NCBI GenBank assembly: GCA_041650805.1
Contig: JBAZKM010000006.1
Span: forward strand, 62,001 to 126,000
DNA length: 64,000 nucleotides
Direction: 5' to 3'
Source of the DNA: Candidatus Omnitrophota bacterium
GTDB lineage: Bacteria; Omnitrophota; Gorgyraeia; 2-01-FULL-45-10
Under the pieces are notes generated by a model, which had not been told where the DNA came from, did no database searches, and worked only from the letters and a program-made list of their open reading frames with translations. A program made the translations under genes and the position numbers. Of the stretch, positions 15,912-22,685 are shown in pieces (within the stretch, counting starts at the first letter, position 1; each line of letters begins with the position of its first letter).

Positions 15912-16025
15912 GGAGGGCATCAGGAAGCGCGCGCATTGCTCGAGAAGGCAAAGAACGCATTAGCTGCGCAGGCGAAAGCTAAGATGGAAGATGTGAAGAA
16001 ACAGCTCGGCAGTTTTGGTAAGTAA
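15912..16025 (+). pseudogene. remnant of an alanine/lysine-rich helical protein
   Basis: One frame reads EARALLEKAKNALAAQ then AKAKMEDVKKQLGSFGK and a stop at 16023-16025, but there is no start codon in that frame. The plausible ATG-GGAGG context at about 15910 lies in another frame that stops after 17 codons. The ending GSFGK mirrors the EFGK ending of the gene upstream, which suggests a duplicated and then frameshifted copy. The evidence is short and composition-biased. Confidence 0.35.
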
Positions 16026-16051
16026 CATCCGAAATCGAAGAGGAGGTAGCT

Positions 16052-16219
16052 ATGGGGGCATTGATAGGGCTTGTTGTATTGGTATTGGATATTATTGCTA
16101 TCGTTGATGTCGCGAAGAGCTCCGTAGATACAGGGAAAAAAGCGTTATGGATCATATTGGTGCTCGTATTGCCTGTTATAGGCATGGTCCTCTACTTCCT
16201 GATCGGAAAGAAGAAATAG
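16052..16219 (+). CDS. PLDc_N-type two-helix membrane protein
   Basis: This 55-residue protein has two membrane helices (ALIGLVVLVLDIIAIVDV and ALWIILVLVLPVIGMVLYFLIG) joined by a short polar turn SSVDTGKK, and it ends in three lysines. That is the pattern of the phospholipase D N-terminal-type domain (PLDc_N), often found as free-standing small membrane proteins. The ATG at 16052 follows AGGAGGTAGC closely. No catalytic domain is attached. Function of the free-standing form is not known. Confidence 0.7.
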   Translation: MGALIGLVVLVLDIIAIVDVAKSSVDTGKKALWIILVLVLPVIGMVLYFLIGKKK

Positions 16220-16324
16220 TTTAGGATCGTTTTAGTAGAATGGCAAAATGTCCGCCTATATATCCAAAATTTTTTGCTGCTTGAAATAAAAATGATTTCG
16301 TGATTTAATAGGAACGTTGTTATG

Positions 16325-16577
16325 TGGGGAGGTCGTAAAGCGGCCTGAGAGTTCCGCACGCGCTCTTCAAGCGCAGAGCGGATTACCCGATGAACCTGAT
16401 TCTGCTATGCCCGTCACCGGTTAGGCGGTGGTAGGGCTTCGCAGGAATCATTACTACGAAGCTCAAAGCCGGATGGCTTTGAGCGAAGTAGAATGATCTG
16501 GATAATACCAGCGGAGGGAGAGGGGGCATGAGAACTGATAACCTTTATGCGATCGGCATAAGGGTTTTTTATTTTTC
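16325..16577 (+). promoter_or_regulatory. TPP riboswitch with internal insertion and terminator, upstream of thi4
   Basis: Conserved TPP-aptamer parts are visible: GGGGAGG at 16325, CTGAGA at 16345-16350, ACCC then GAACCTGAT at 16385-16400, and CTGGATAATACCAGCG then GAGGGA at about 16498-16518. About 93 bases are inserted between GAT and CTGG, in the junction between P4 and P5 (see the repeat entry). An intrinsic terminator follows: AACCTTTATGC and GCATAAGGGTT arms ending in a T-run, 16540-16573. This is the layout of transcriptional attenuation by thiamine pyrophosphate, controlling the thiazole synthase gene at 16616. Confidence 0.85.
16401..16498. repeat. two-hairpin insertion inside the TPP aptamer
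   Basis: The insert contains one stem with CTGC, GCCC and CACCG pairing to CGGTG, GGGC and GCAG (about 16402-16444). A second, longer stem has ATCATT, CTAC and GCTCAAAGCC pairing to GGCTTTGAGC, GTAG and AATGAT (about 16447-16497). TGAT occurs on both sides of the insert, which could be a 4-base target duplication. Its make-up resembles small palindromic mobile repeats. Confidence 0.6.
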
Positions 16578-16615
16578 CGCAGCTATTCTCCGGATCTACT
16601 GAAATAGGGGGGGAT

Positions 16616-17386
16616 ATGTTTAAGAAGATAACGGAGTCTCAGGTAAGCAGGGCTATCGTAGGTGAGTTTACCAAGTGGTTTAATGAGTATATCGTTTCTG
16701 ACGTTATGGTGGTAGGTGGCGGCCCCAGCGGCCTTATCGCAGCGCGCGATTTAGCTAATGCAGGCCTCAAAACGCTTATCATAGAAAGTAACAACTATAT
16801 AGGAGGCGGCTTCTGGATCGGTGGTTATTTTATGAATACCCTGACCTTCAGGGCTCCGTCAGACACTATCCTTGATGAATTAAAGATAACTTATAAAGAG
16901 GTAGAGGACGGCTTATTCGTTGCGGATGGTCCTACCGCTTGCTCAAAGCTTATCTCCGCGACTTGCGATTCAGGCGCTAAAATACTGAACCTGACCAAGT
17001 TTGACGATGTTGTCCATCGCAATAACAGGGTTGAGGGTGCGGTCATTAACTGGTCGCCGGTCTCAGCCCTGCCAAGGCAGATCACCTGCGTAGATCCTAT
17101 CGCCTTGGAGTCAAAGGTTGTGATTGATGCCACAGGCCACGATGCCTGGGTAGCCAAGAGCCTTGAGAAGAGAGGGCTCTTAAAGATCCAGACATACGGG
17201 CCTATGGATGTGTGTACATCGGAAGATCTCGTGGTCGAAAAGACAGGCGAAGTATATCCGGGCTTATATGTCATGGGTATGGCCGCGGCCACCGTTTATG
17301 GCATACCCCGCATGGGTCCCACGTTTGGAGGGATGCTCTTCTCCGGCAGGAAGGCGGCAGGAGAGATAATAAAAAGATTGACCTAA
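16616..17386 (+). CDS. thi4: thiamine thiazole synthase Thi4 with active-site cysteine
   Basis: The 256-residue flavoenzyme-like protein makes the thiazole precursor of thiamine from NAD and glycine. VMVVGGGPSGLIAARDLANAG (two parts of one Rossmann motif) starts at residue 31, IIESNNYIGGGFWIGGYFMN follows, and the C-terminal YVMGMAAATVYGIPRMGPTFGGMLFSG is diagnostic. The sulfur-source position lies in ITCVDP, with Cys158. In yeast the matching cysteine donates its own sulfur, while sulfide-using archaeal enzymes have histidine there. A TPP riboswitch precedes the gene. The start ATG is in GGGGGGGATATG. ThiM, which uses the thiazole alcohol, is encoded at 44.6 kb, so thiazole salvage and synthesis are both present. 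Confidence 0.9.
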   Translation: MFKKITESQVSRAIVGEFTKWFNEYIVSDVMVVGGGPSGLIAARDLANAGLKTLIIESNNYIGGGFWIGGYFMNTLTFRAPSDTILDELKITYKEVEDGLFVADGPTACSKLISATCDSGAKILNLTKFDDVVHRNNRVEGAVINWSPVSALPRQITCVDPIALESKVVIDATGHDAWVAKSLEKRGLLKIQTYGPMDVCTSEDLVVEKTGEVYPGLYVMGMAAATVYGIPRMGPTFGGMLFSGRKAAGEIIKRLT

Positions 17387-17414
17387 TCCCGAACAAAATA
17401 TTTTAAATAAAGAG

Positions 17415-17459
17415 TTGACATATCTCAAAAATGGTGTATACTCTACTATGTTAGTAGAG
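17415..17459 (+). promoter_or_regulatory. promoter and palindromic operator of the Rrf2 regulator
   Basis: TTGACA (17415-17420) and TATACT (17437-17442) are 16 bases apart. A palindrome, CTCTACTA-TGT-TAGTAGAG at 17441-17459, with 8-base arms and no mismatch, overlaps the -10 and start region. Its position would let the Rrf2 protein repress its own promoter. Confidence 0.75.
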
Positions 17460-17481
17460 ATAGTAGATATGGGAGGTTACT

Positions 17482-17922
17482 ATGCGAGTAACATATAGAG
17501 GAGATTATGCCCTTAAGGCAGTTCTCGATTTGGCCCTGAACTATGGCAAAGATGTAGTGACGATCCATGAGTTGGCCAAACACATAGACGCGCCTATCAA
17601 GTTCCTGGAACAGGTCCTGCTGGATCTGAAGAAGGGCGGTTTTGTGGAGTCCAGGCGCGGCAGTGTAGGCGGCTATTTATTATCCAGGCCGCCCGGTAAG
17701 ATAACGGTGGGAGAGGTGATAAGATTTATCGATGGTCCCATAGAGCCCGTTTCATGCGCAAGACAGGGATATTCCAACTGTGGCGATATGCATAAATGTG
17801 CGTTTAGAAAGGTGTGGCAGGATGTCACTAAGGCGACTTCAGATATTATCGACAACGTGACTTTTGAAGCCCTGGCTTTCGAGGTCAGTATGGCCCAACA
17901 AATACCGGCTTATTCTATTTAG
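17482..17922 (+). CDS. Rrf2-family regulator with three cysteines
   Basis: The 146-residue protein has the Rrf2 winged helix (YRGDYALKAVLDLALNYG, TIHELAKHIDAPIKFLEQVLLDLKKGGFVESRRGSVGGYLL). It carries Cys92, Cys100 and Cys106, close to the iron-sulfur ligands Cys92/98/104 of IscR. It may therefore sense cluster status, sulfur or redox state, as IscR, NsrR and relatives do. A perfect palindrome overlaps its own -10. The genes that follow make APS reductase, siroheme and sulfite reductase, so control of sulfur assimilation is the most likely job. CymR, which has that job in Firmicutes, lacks the cysteines; this protein is of the cluster-binding kind. Confidence 0.85.
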   Translation: MRVTYRGDYALKAVLDLALNYGKDVVTIHELAKHIDAPIKFLEQVLLDLKKGGFVESRRGSVGGYLLSRPPGKITVGEVIRFIDGPIEPVSCARQGYSNCGDMHKCAFRKVWQDVTKATSDIIDNVTFEALAFEVSMAQQIPAYSI

Positions 17923-17982
17923 AGGAACAGCGAGATGACAGTTTATTCTTACAGTATGATGATGTGTAGTATGGACATGCGA

Positions 17983-18085
17983 TGCCCTCGCGGCGCGGAG
18001 GGACATTTTATGCGATAGAGTGTATTATCACATAGGAATGATCAACCCGCTGCTTGAGGGCAAATTGTAAAGCAGCGGGTTTTTT
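17983..18085 (+). promoter_or_regulatory. candidate attenuator before the sulfur/siroheme operon
   Basis: An intrinsic terminator has arms AACCCGCTGCTT (18044-18055) and AAGCAGCGGGTT (18070-18081), then a T-run. Its loop carries GAGGGCA (18056-18062), an exact complement of TGCCCTC at 17983-17989 upstream. The upstream CCCTC can also pair locally with GAGGG at 17998-18002. Two competing pairings and a terminator just before the operon suggest ligand- or RNA-controlled read-through. It matches no riboswitch class that I know. The rest of the gap, 17923-17982, has no recognised signal. Confidence 0.5.
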
Positions 18086-18137
18086 GTTGAAAATAAATGA
18101 TATAGATTGTGAGCAGTAGAAATGAGGAGGGCTTTTC

Positions 18138-18362
18138 GTGATTTTTGATAAGCATTGGCGCAGCATAGCTAAAGCCGCATCCTGGAGGTTGACCGGTACA
18201 ATCGATACAATAGTTGTATCGTGGATTATTACAGGTCATTTCAAGATGGCGCTTTCGATCGGGTTCGTCGAAGTTTTTACGAAGATAACCTTGTATTATC
18301 TCCATGAGCGGTTCTGGAACAGGGTGAAGGCTGGACGTGTCGTTGCCGACTATCAAATATAA
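18138..18362 (+). CDS. DUF2061 small membrane protein
   Basis: The 74-residue product begins with KHWRSIAKAASWRLTGTIDTIVVSWIITG, has a second hydrophobic segment (FKMALSIGFVEVFTKITLYYLHERFWNRV) and ends in a basic region. This is the pattern of DUF2061 proteins, which are often encoded beside or fused to sulfate-assimilation genes. Its start, probably TTG/GTG-like at 18138 with GGAGGG ahead, lies 52 bp after the attenuator's T-run. It precedes APS reductase by 13 bp. A role in sulfate or adenylate handling at the membrane is inferred only from this recurring neighbourhood. Confidence 0.75.
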   Translation: MIFDKHWRSIAKAASWRLTGTIDTIVVSWIITGHFKMALSIGFVEVFTKITLYYLHERFWNRVKAGRVVADYQI

Positions 18363-18375
18363 AAAGGAGGATAAG

Positions 18376-19086
18376 ATGAGTATTTTGGACAATAAATATG
18401 ATTTGAAGCATCTGGTGGAAACATTGAACTTCAAAGAAAAGGTGGAAAGATCAAAGCAGTTGATAAAGGAAGCCTATGCGCGTTATGGCGATGGGCTCGT
18501 GGTAGCGAATTCGCTAGGAAAGGATTCCGTCGCCGTATGGGACCTTGCAAAACGGGTGAATACAAAAATACGAGGGTTTATTGTCACAACAAGGTTTAAG
18601 CCTAAAGAAACAGTGCGGTTCATGGATGAGATCGTAAAAAAATACCCTGAGACGAAGGTGTATAAGAACGATCTTCCGATTGCGGATAAGCTCTACGAAA
18701 CCGATCCGGACAGGTGTTGCGATATATTGAAAGTAGAACCGGTAAAACGCGCAATAGAGGAGATGGGTGTCAATTGTTGGGTTACGGGCCTTCGTTGCAC
18801 CGAGGGAAGGACGCGCACCGATTTCCAGGAGGTAGAGGAGAGAGATAAGGGGTTGATAAAGCTCAATCCGATACTGATCTGGAAAGAACGGGAGGTCTGG
18901 CAGTATCTGGCTCTCTACAGGGTGCCCGTTAATCAGCTTTACGCGGAAGGCTACCGGTCACTCGGCTGCTCTCCGTGTACCAAGATCACGAACGACGACA
19001 ACGAGCGCGCCGGCCGCTGGATAGGTACATCGAAGTGCGGTGGCGAGTGCGGTATACATACTAGACCTTTGAAATCAAGGAAATGA
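18376..19086 (+). CDS. cysH: assimilatory APS/PAPS reductase (CysH, 4Fe-4S type)
   Basis: The 236-residue enzyme reduces adenylylsulfate to sulfite with thioredoxin. The nucleotide-binding loop is SLGKDSVAVWDL at 47-58. The cluster ligands Cys114-Cys115 and Cys198/Cys201 (LGCSPC) are present, so it is of the iron-sulfur type that normally prefers APS. The catalytic cysteine is Cys225 in GGECGIHTRP. An upstream in-frame start at 18337 would overlap DUF2061; the ATG at 18376 has AAAGGAGG at ideal spacing. It is the first enzyme of the operon that ends in sulfite reductase. The ATP sulfurylase and sulfate transporter are not in the window. Confidence 0.92.
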   Translation: MSILDNKYDLKHLVETLNFKEKVERSKQLIKEAYARYGDGLVVANSLGKDSVAVWDLAKRVNTKIRGFIVTTRFKPKETVRFMDEIVKKYPETKVYKNDLPIADKLYETDPDRCCDILKVEPVKRAIEEMGVNCWVTGLRCTEGRTRTDFQEVEERDKGLIKLNPILIWKEREVWQYLALYRVPVNQLYAEGYRSLGCSPCTKITNDDNERAGRWIGTSKCGGECGIHTRPLKSRK

Positions 19087-19090
19087 TTGA

Positions 19091-19579
19091 ATGAAATGCT
19101 ATCCGATAGCGGTAAAGATAAACGATAAGAAAGCTATAGTGGCCGGAGGAGGAAAGATCGCGACACGCAAAGCCTTGTCACTGATAAGTGCCGGCGCTTG
19201 CGTTACGGTAATCGCGCCCGAAACAACGGAAAGACTGCGCGGTCTGGTAAAAATGGGCCGTATCAAATGGGTAAGACGGCTGGTCAAGAGACAGGACGTG
19301 AAAAGTGCGTATATGGTGATAGCGGCCACGTCGGACAAACTTGTTAACAGAGAAGTGAGCGCATGGGCGCGCGAAGAAAGAATGCTGGTAAATGCAGTGG
19401 ACGATCCGAAGTGGAGCAATTTCGTATCACCGGCCGTGTTAAAGAAAAAGAGAGCGATAGTAGCTGTTTATACTGATGGGAGGGATCCGGTATTGAGCCG
19501 GGATCTCAAAAATTTTCTGAAGGAGCACTGGGATGTATTTCTATCTTATAGGAATAGACCACAAAATAGCGCCCATTGA
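19091..19579 (+). CDS. precorrin-2 dehydrogenase / sirohydrochlorin ferrochelatase-like (SirC/Met8 N-domain)
   Basis: The 162-residue protein has the NAD-binding motif KAIVAGGGKIATRKALSLI at 14-32, VTVIAP, and ATSDKLVNREVSAWAREERMLVNAVDDPKWSNFVSPAVLKKK (seen in parts), all typical of the CysG-N/SirC/Met8 family. It oxidises precorrin-2 to sirohydrochlorin. It stops after the catalytic domain; relatives of 200-270 residues also carry a dimerisation helix bundle. No separate SirB ferrochelatase is seen, so either it also inserts iron, as Met8 does, or that gene lies elsewhere. It overlaps hemA by 47 bp, which implies coupled translation. Confidence 0.85.
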   Translation: MKCYPIAVKINDKKAIVAGGGKIATRKALSLISAGACVTVIAPETTERLRGLVKMGRIKWVRRLVKRQDVKSAYMVIAATSDKLVNREVSAWAREERMLVNAVDDPKWSNFVSPAVLKKKRAIVAVYTDGRDPVLSRDLKNFLKEHWDVFLSYRNRPQNSAH

Positions 19580-20453
19580 TATACGGGAAGCCGTATACTG
19601 GAAACGGGCAGAGATAAACGGATTTTTGGCGGAACATACCAAGGGCCGCGCAGAAACATTTTCTACCTGCAACCGTTTTGAGGTCTACGGCACTGCCGAG
19701 AACGCCGCTGATGTAGAAAAGACGGCCAATGCTTTAAAAAGCCGCTTCGCTCCGCTCTTTAAAAGGGCCTATGTTTCCTATGGCGAAAATAACGTTTTAA
19801 GGCATTTGGTGCGTCTTGCCGCAGGCCTTGAGTCCGAGATCACGGGAGAGCTACAGATATATAGACAGATAGGCACCTGGGCAGGCCGGCAGGATTTCCC
19901 CGAAGCCTTAGGCAACCTGGTACACGATGCATTGTTGGCAGCCCATGATATAAGGATGAAGAACGGGCTGAATAAGCCTGAAAAAAATATAGCAGTTCTT
20001 ATATATGACAGGATACTGACAGAGCTGGAGCTTGATAGGCCTTTAAATATAATCGTGATAGGTACGGGAAATATCGCAGCTCTCTTTACCGAATATAAGC
20101 CGCACTACGCAAGGCTCTCTTTTGCGGCACGCAAGAATATCCTAAAGGCCTCCGGCCTTGCGGAAATGTCCGGCGGTGCCTCATTTTTCTTAAAAGAATT
20201 GCCAGGCCGCCTTGTGGATGCAGATGTTTTAATAAGTGCTACGGCAAGCCCGCACAGGATTTTGGGTAAGAACTATTTTTTGAAGATAGCGATGTTGCGC
20301 AAAAAGGACTTATATGTTTACGATCTCGCGCTGCCACGCGACATAGAGCCTGCTGTAAAGGATGTAGAGAGGATCGTATTGAGAAACATGGATGAGGTAA
20401 CTTTAAATGCTGACGTTAAAAATAGGCACGCGTCCGAGTCCTTTAGCCGTTAA
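19533..20453 (+). CDS. hemA: glutamyl-tRNA reductase, short form
   Basis: The 306-residue product makes glutamate-1-semialdehyde from glutamyl-tRNA, the first step of tetrapyrrole synthesis. The catalytic Cys46 is in FSTCNRFEVYG, and GLESEITGELQIYRQ is the conserved substrate-binding segment. The NADPH domain has NIIVIGTGNIAALF, SATASPHRIL and VYDLALPRDIEPAV. Enzymes of this family usually exceed 400 residues because of a C-terminal helical dimerisation domain; that part is absent. The gene overlaps hemC by 47 bp, so the end is genuine. GAAGGAGC lies before the ATG. Confidence 0.88.
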   Translation: MYFYLIGIDHKIAPIDIREAVYWKRAEINGFLAEHTKGRAETFSTCNRFEVYGTAENAADVEKTANALKSRFAPLFKRAYVSYGENNVLRHLVRLAAGLESEITGELQIYRQIGTWAGRQDFPEALGNLVHDALLAAHDIRMKNGLNKPEKNIAVLIYDRILTELELDRPLNIIVIGTGNIAALFTEYKPHYARLSFAARKNILKASGLAEMSGGASFFLKELPGRLVDADVLISATASPHRILGKNYFLKIAMLRKKDLYVYDLALPRDIEPAVKDVERIVLRNMDEVTLNADVKNRHASESFSR

Positions 20454-21057
20454 ACAGGTTGAAGAGATAAAATCTCTTTTGCCGTCCGTGCGTTTCGAGG
20501 TGATGAGGATTAAAACGCGCGGGGACACGGACAAGACCTCATCTCTGGCCGGCAGGGAGGACAGTGACTTCTTCACGCGCGAGATCGAAGAGGCCCTACT
20601 GGATGGCCGGATCGACGCGGCGGTGCACAGCGCCAAGGATCTTGAGACTGTAATGCCCCGCAAATTGTGCATAGCGGCTACAACGCGCTCGATCAGCCAT
20701 TTCGAATGCCTCGTATCGAGAGAAGGCCTTACTTTAGAAAGGCTGCCGGCCGGAGCCATTGTCGGAACGAGCAGTCGTAAACGTAAAGAGGCTGTTATTC
20801 GTTTCAGACCTGATCTAGTCGTAAAAGACATACGAGGCAACATCGATGAAAGGCTGGAACAATTGGATAGCGGGAAGTTTGACGCTATTATCGTAGCGCA
20901 TGCCGCATTGATAAGACTTGGGCTTGAACACAGGATCACGGAGATTATACCAAGACAAATCATAGAACCGCACCCTCTGCAAGGCAGCCTGGCAGTCCAG
21001 GTGCGTACTGACAGGAAAGATCTGTTAAGGGTCTTCAGGGGTATAGATGCTAACTAA
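20407..21057 (+). CDS. hemC: porphobilinogen deaminase lacking the cofactor-binding domain
   Basis: The 216-residue product matches domains 1 and 2 of HemC. It has LKIGTRPSPLAVKQ at the start, IKTRGDTD, the catalytic aspartate Asp78 in AVHSAKDLET, GTSSRKRKEA, VKDIRGNIDERL and the final HPLQGSLAVQVRTD. Normal enzymes are about 310 residues. In E. coli, domain 3 holds Cys242, which carries the dipyrromethane cofactor that starts chain growth. Here the stop comes about 20 residues after the segment matching GQGAVGIE, and cobA starts 11 bp inside the end, so no third domain can be hidden by a frameshift. How it would assemble a tetrapyrrole is unclear. Confidence 0.88.
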   Translation: MLTLKIGTRPSPLAVKQVEEIKSLLPSVRFEVMRIKTRGDTDKTSSLAGREDSDFFTREIEEALLDGRIDAAVHSAKDLETVMPRKLCIAATTRSISHFECLVSREGLTLERLPAGAIVGTSSRKRKEAVIRFRPDLVVKDIRGNIDERLEQLDSGKFDAIIVAHAALIRLGLEHRITEIIPRQIIEPHPLQGSLAVQVRTDRKDLLRVFRGIDAN

Positions 21058-21790
21058 GAATGGTAAGGTATATATAGTCGGGGCAGGTCCAGGAGACCCG
21101 GAGCTTATTACGGTAAAGGCCGTAAAGGCTTTGAATAAGGCCGATGTTGTCATATATGATTTTCTGGCGAATACCGGGTTGCTCACTTTGGCTAAAAAAA
21201 GATCCGAGAAAATATGTGTGGGTAAATCGGACGGCTTCCATCTTTTAGAACAGGGCGCGATAAATAAATTGCTGTTCGATAAAGCAAGGAAAGGCAATAA
21301 CGTAGTACGCCTGAAGGGCGGCGACCCTCTCGTCTTCAGCAGGGGCGTTGAAGAAACGCTCTATTTAAGAAAGAAAGGTGTAGATTTTGAGATCATACAG
21401 GGTATAACGTCCGCATTCGCGGCCCCGGAAAGCTTCGGGATCCCGTTAACGCGTAGAGGCATATATTCCTCTGTTGCCGTTCTGACGGGAAGAAAATCAA
21501 ACGGCAAGCCGCTTGACGCGCCGGAGTGCGATACTCTAGTATATCTGATGGCGGTGGCAAATATAGAAAATGTCATCAATGCTGTGCTCAGATCCGGCAG
21601 GAGCAGGAAGACCCCGTGCGCTTTTATCGAAAGAGCGACTACAGGTAAAGAGAGGATCGTAGAAGGGAATCTCGCTAATATAACGAAAAAAGCGAAAGAA
21701 GAGCAGGTCAGGTCTCCGGCAGTATTTATTGTCGGAGGCGTCGTGAAGTACGGGAGGCGGCTATATGGCCATAAGTATAAAAACAGATGA
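21047..21790 (+). CDS. cobA: uroporphyrinogen-III C-methyltransferase (SUMT)
   Basis: The 247-residue enzyme methylates uroporphyrinogen III at C2 and C7 to give precorrin-2. Motifs are VYIVGAGPGDPELITVKAVKAL at the start (given here in family form), VRLKGGDPLVFSRG around 85-98, IIQGITSAFAAPESFGIPLTRRG, and AVLTG. In many anaerobes the matching gene is fused to hemD, uroporphyrinogen-III synthase. Here the protein ends with the methylase, and no hemD is seen in the operon. It overlaps hemC by 11 bp and hemB by 26 bp. Confidence 0.93.
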   Translation: MLTKNGKVYIVGAGPGDPELITVKAVKALNKADVVIYDFLANTGLLTLAKKRSEKICVGKSDGFHLLEQGAINKLLFDKARKGNNVVRLKGGDPLVFSRGVEETLYLRKKGVDFEIIQGITSAFAAPESFGIPLTRRGIYSSVAVLTGRKSNGKPLDAPECDTLVYLMAVANIENVINAVLRSGRSRKTPCAFIERATTGKERIVEGNLANITKKAKEEQVRSPAVFIVGGVVKYGRRLYGHKYKNR

Positions 21791-22685
21791 TCTGATCTGT
21801 CCATATTTTGTGACCGGCGGCAAAGGTATAGAAGAGAGGATAAGGTCTTTTCCCGGGCAGTTCAGATTTTCCATAGATAGGTTGGCGAAAGATATGGATG
21901 GGCTTGCCGGTTCAGGCATAAACAAGGTATTGATCTTCGGTGTTCCTGCCGGTAAAGATGGACAGGGAAGTTTCGCGTATTTGAAAAATAACATAGTCAG
22001 CTCGGCTGTCCGGGAGATAAAAAAACGCTTTCCTCGGTTAAAGGTTATGACGGATGTCTGCCTGTGCGCCTATACGAACCACGGTCATTGCGGGATACTG
22101 AAAGGACGAGATAAACAAATTGACAACAAGGCGACGCTCGAAACTCTTTCAAGGATCGCGGTGGCGCATGCAGAGGCGGGCGCAGATTATGTAGCTCCGT
22201 CAGCGATGGCAAAAGGACAGGTCAAAGCTATACGGAAAGCTCTGGATGGAAACGGGCATAGGAAGACGAAGATAATGGGGTATTCCGCAAAATTTGCGTC
22301 TAATTTTTATGGCCCATTCAGGAATGCGGCCAAATCAGCCCCTGCATTCGGTGACAGACGCGCCTATCAGCTTAATTACCGGGACAGGAAAAATGCCTTG
22401 CGCGAAATAGGAGATGATATCGGGGAAGGCGCGGATATTGTTATGGTCAAGCCTGCCCTCAGTTATCTCGATATCATCAGAGAGACACGATCAGAGTATA
22501 GTATACCGCTTGCCGCCTATAACGTGAGCGGAGAATACGCTTTTGTAAAGCATGGGGTCAGGCAAGGCCTATGGCGCGAGAAGGAGATAGTATTCGAGAT
22601 AGTATCCTCGATAAAACGCGCAGGCGCGGATCTCATCATTACATATCATGCAAGGGATATAGCGCGATGGCTAAAAAAACCGTAA
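21765..22685 (+). CDS. hemB: delta-aminolevulinic acid dehydratase
   Basis: The 306-residue enzyme condenses two aminolevulinates to porphobilinogen. The zinc-site cysteines Cys99, Cys101 and Cys109 (DVCLCAYTNHGHCG) are present, as are the Schiff-base lysines Lys176 (GYSAKFASNFYGPF) and Lys229 (VKPALSYLDI). One conserved active-site loop differs: where most relatives read SDMMDGRV, this one reads SAMAKGQV (about 146-153), losing an aspartate. The gene overlaps cobA and hemL at its two ends. The overall match is strong and activity is likely, but the loop change is odd. Confidence 0.92.
   Translation: MAISIKTDDLICPYFVTGGKGIEERIRSFPGQFRFSIDRLAKDMDGLAGSGINKVLIFGVPAGKDGQGSFAYLKNNIVSSAVREIKKRFPRLKVMTDVCLCAYTNHGHCGILKGRDKQIDNKATLETLSRIAVAHAEAGADYVAPSAMAKGQVKAIRKALDGNGHRKTKIMGYSAKFASNFYGPFRNAAKSAPAFGDRRAYQLNYRDRKNALREIGDDIGEGADIVMVKPALSYLDIIRETRSEYSIPLAAYNVSGEYAFVKHGVRQGLWREKEIVFEIVSSIKRAGADLIITYHARDIARWLKKP

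Noticed and set aside
20995..21060. Possible frameshift that would hide the third domain of HemC
   Set aside because: cobA starts inside the end of hemC and is intact from its first residues, so there is no room for the missing domain in another frame.
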